Below are positions 63,534-64,000 of a DNA stretch of 64,000 nt, in pieces (position 1 is the first letter of the stretch; each line of letters opens with the position of its first letter). The stretch spans positions 1 through 64,000 of the forward strand of contig JAAKBF010000123.1 of assembly GCA_012656075.1 (NCBI GenBank), given 5' to 3'. This stretch comes from Phytophthora hibernalis. Lineage: Eukaryota > Oomycota > Peronosporomycetes > Peronosporales > Peronosporaceae. The position numbers were made by a program, and so were the translations under genes. A model generated the notes under the pieces. The model saw nothing but the letters and a program-made list of their open reading frames with translations. It ran no database searches and was not told where the DNA came from.

Positions 63534-64000
63534 CTACGAGTCTAAGTTGCAGCCACTGCCGCCAACAATTTGCAGGCAGGACGTACTGGGGATGATGGCG
63601 AGTAAGTTGAAGATGGCACTTATCAAGAGTGCGCACCCAAGTGATCCTAGGACCCACCAAGTCGTACTCTTGTCGCCTTGACCACCGAATCGATGAAGTC
63701 GCTGAAGTTCCTCCTTTTGCCTAGGCAGAAAGATCAGCGCCACAACACTGATGAGCCGGATGGAGTAGCAAACACCGAGTCCGAACGCCACTTGACCGCT
63801 TTGTTGGTCGGTGCCGTAGAAACTGGGATCCTCAAACATGTAGCCGAGCGCATTGGAGAACGTCGTGGAAAGAATCCTCATGATAGAGCTCATGGAGACA
63901 ATGATACCCAGAAATGCTCCTTCACCGCCGACAGGTGCGATTTCCGCGGAGATGGCGACCTCCAAAATGACGAATCCTGCTCTCATGAATCCTTGAGAGC
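63534..64000 (-). CDS. Second folate-biopterin transporter, 5' part outside window
   Basis: The frame is open from the window edge (64000) to the stop at 63534 and covers the last 150 or so residues. VAISAEIAPVGGEGAFLGII, SNALGYMF, ALIFLPRQKEELQRLHRFGG, WWVLGSLGCALLISAIFNLL and the terminal IVGGSGCNLDS are shown. It matches the C-terminal part of the neighbouring transporter closely (EIAPVGGEGAF, FLPKQKRQLQRLHHFG, GGSGC), so the two are paralogues in tail-to-tail arrangement with 126 bp between stops. No frame change is seen in the visible part. Confidence 0.85.
   Translation of the reverse strand, partial: SQGFMRAGFVILEVAISAEIAPVGGEGAFLGIIVSMSSIMRILSTTFSNALGYMFEDPSFYGTDQQSGQVAFGLGVCYSIRLISVVALIFLPRQKEELQRLHRFGGQGDKSTTWWVLGSLGCALLISAIFNLLAIIPSTSCLQIVGGSGCNLDS

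Overview
The window looks like an oomycete nuclear genome, most likely Phytophthora or a close relative. This is inferred from gene content: Crinkler (CRN) effector N-termini, ankyrin/tyrosine-kinase-like kinase genes, folate-biopterin-type transporters, short 50-100 nt GT-AG introns, and a mix of Harbinger, MULE, pogo, Gypsy and Copia elements. No rRNA, tRNA or CRISPR was recognised.

Layout. 0.3-0.9 kb: broken CRN. 2.4-4.4 kb: pogo-type transposase relic. 5.4-9.2 kb: decayed MULE carrying an Ulp1-like protease. 10.4-15.7 kb: decayed ankyrin/kinase genes with a MULE relic. 16.6-27.0 kb: tandem minus-strand array of cysteine-rich single-pass membrane proteins (A, fragment B, C, D, E, F, G), with a second broken CRN and a Harbinger element between A and C. 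27.2-51 kb: transposon island with a two-gene Harbinger element, a MULE with an open 610-codon transposase, a Gypsy element, and a CRN-like C-terminus split by a second Gypsy that itself holds a Copia in one LTR. 52.0-61.0 kb: four more cysteine-rich genes (H, I, J, K) around an EF-hand/CorA-type gene. 61.5-64 kb: two convergent folate-biopterin-type transporter genes, the second cut by the window edge.

The most notable content is the cysteine-rich family. It has an N-terminal Ser/Thr-rich stretch without a signal peptide, a domain with 14 regularly placed cysteines (C-[ST]-W-Y, PR[ST]CxDCLN, GxCVS, YC, CxxC, GCxCxAxC), one transmembrane segment, a basic stop-transfer run, and a short tail centred on a GW-x3-[LM]R-x2-LI-x2-E motif. 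Ten full or nearly full copies and one fragment are present. I do not recognise it as a named family. A and the cluster-I genes plus H form one subfamily, I/J/K another.

Many genes are interrupted by frame changes, and nearly all I could trace equal the loss of one base, several in G or C runs. This makes assembly or sequencing deletions a serious alternative to pseudogenisation for H, K, the CorA-type gene and the first transporter.
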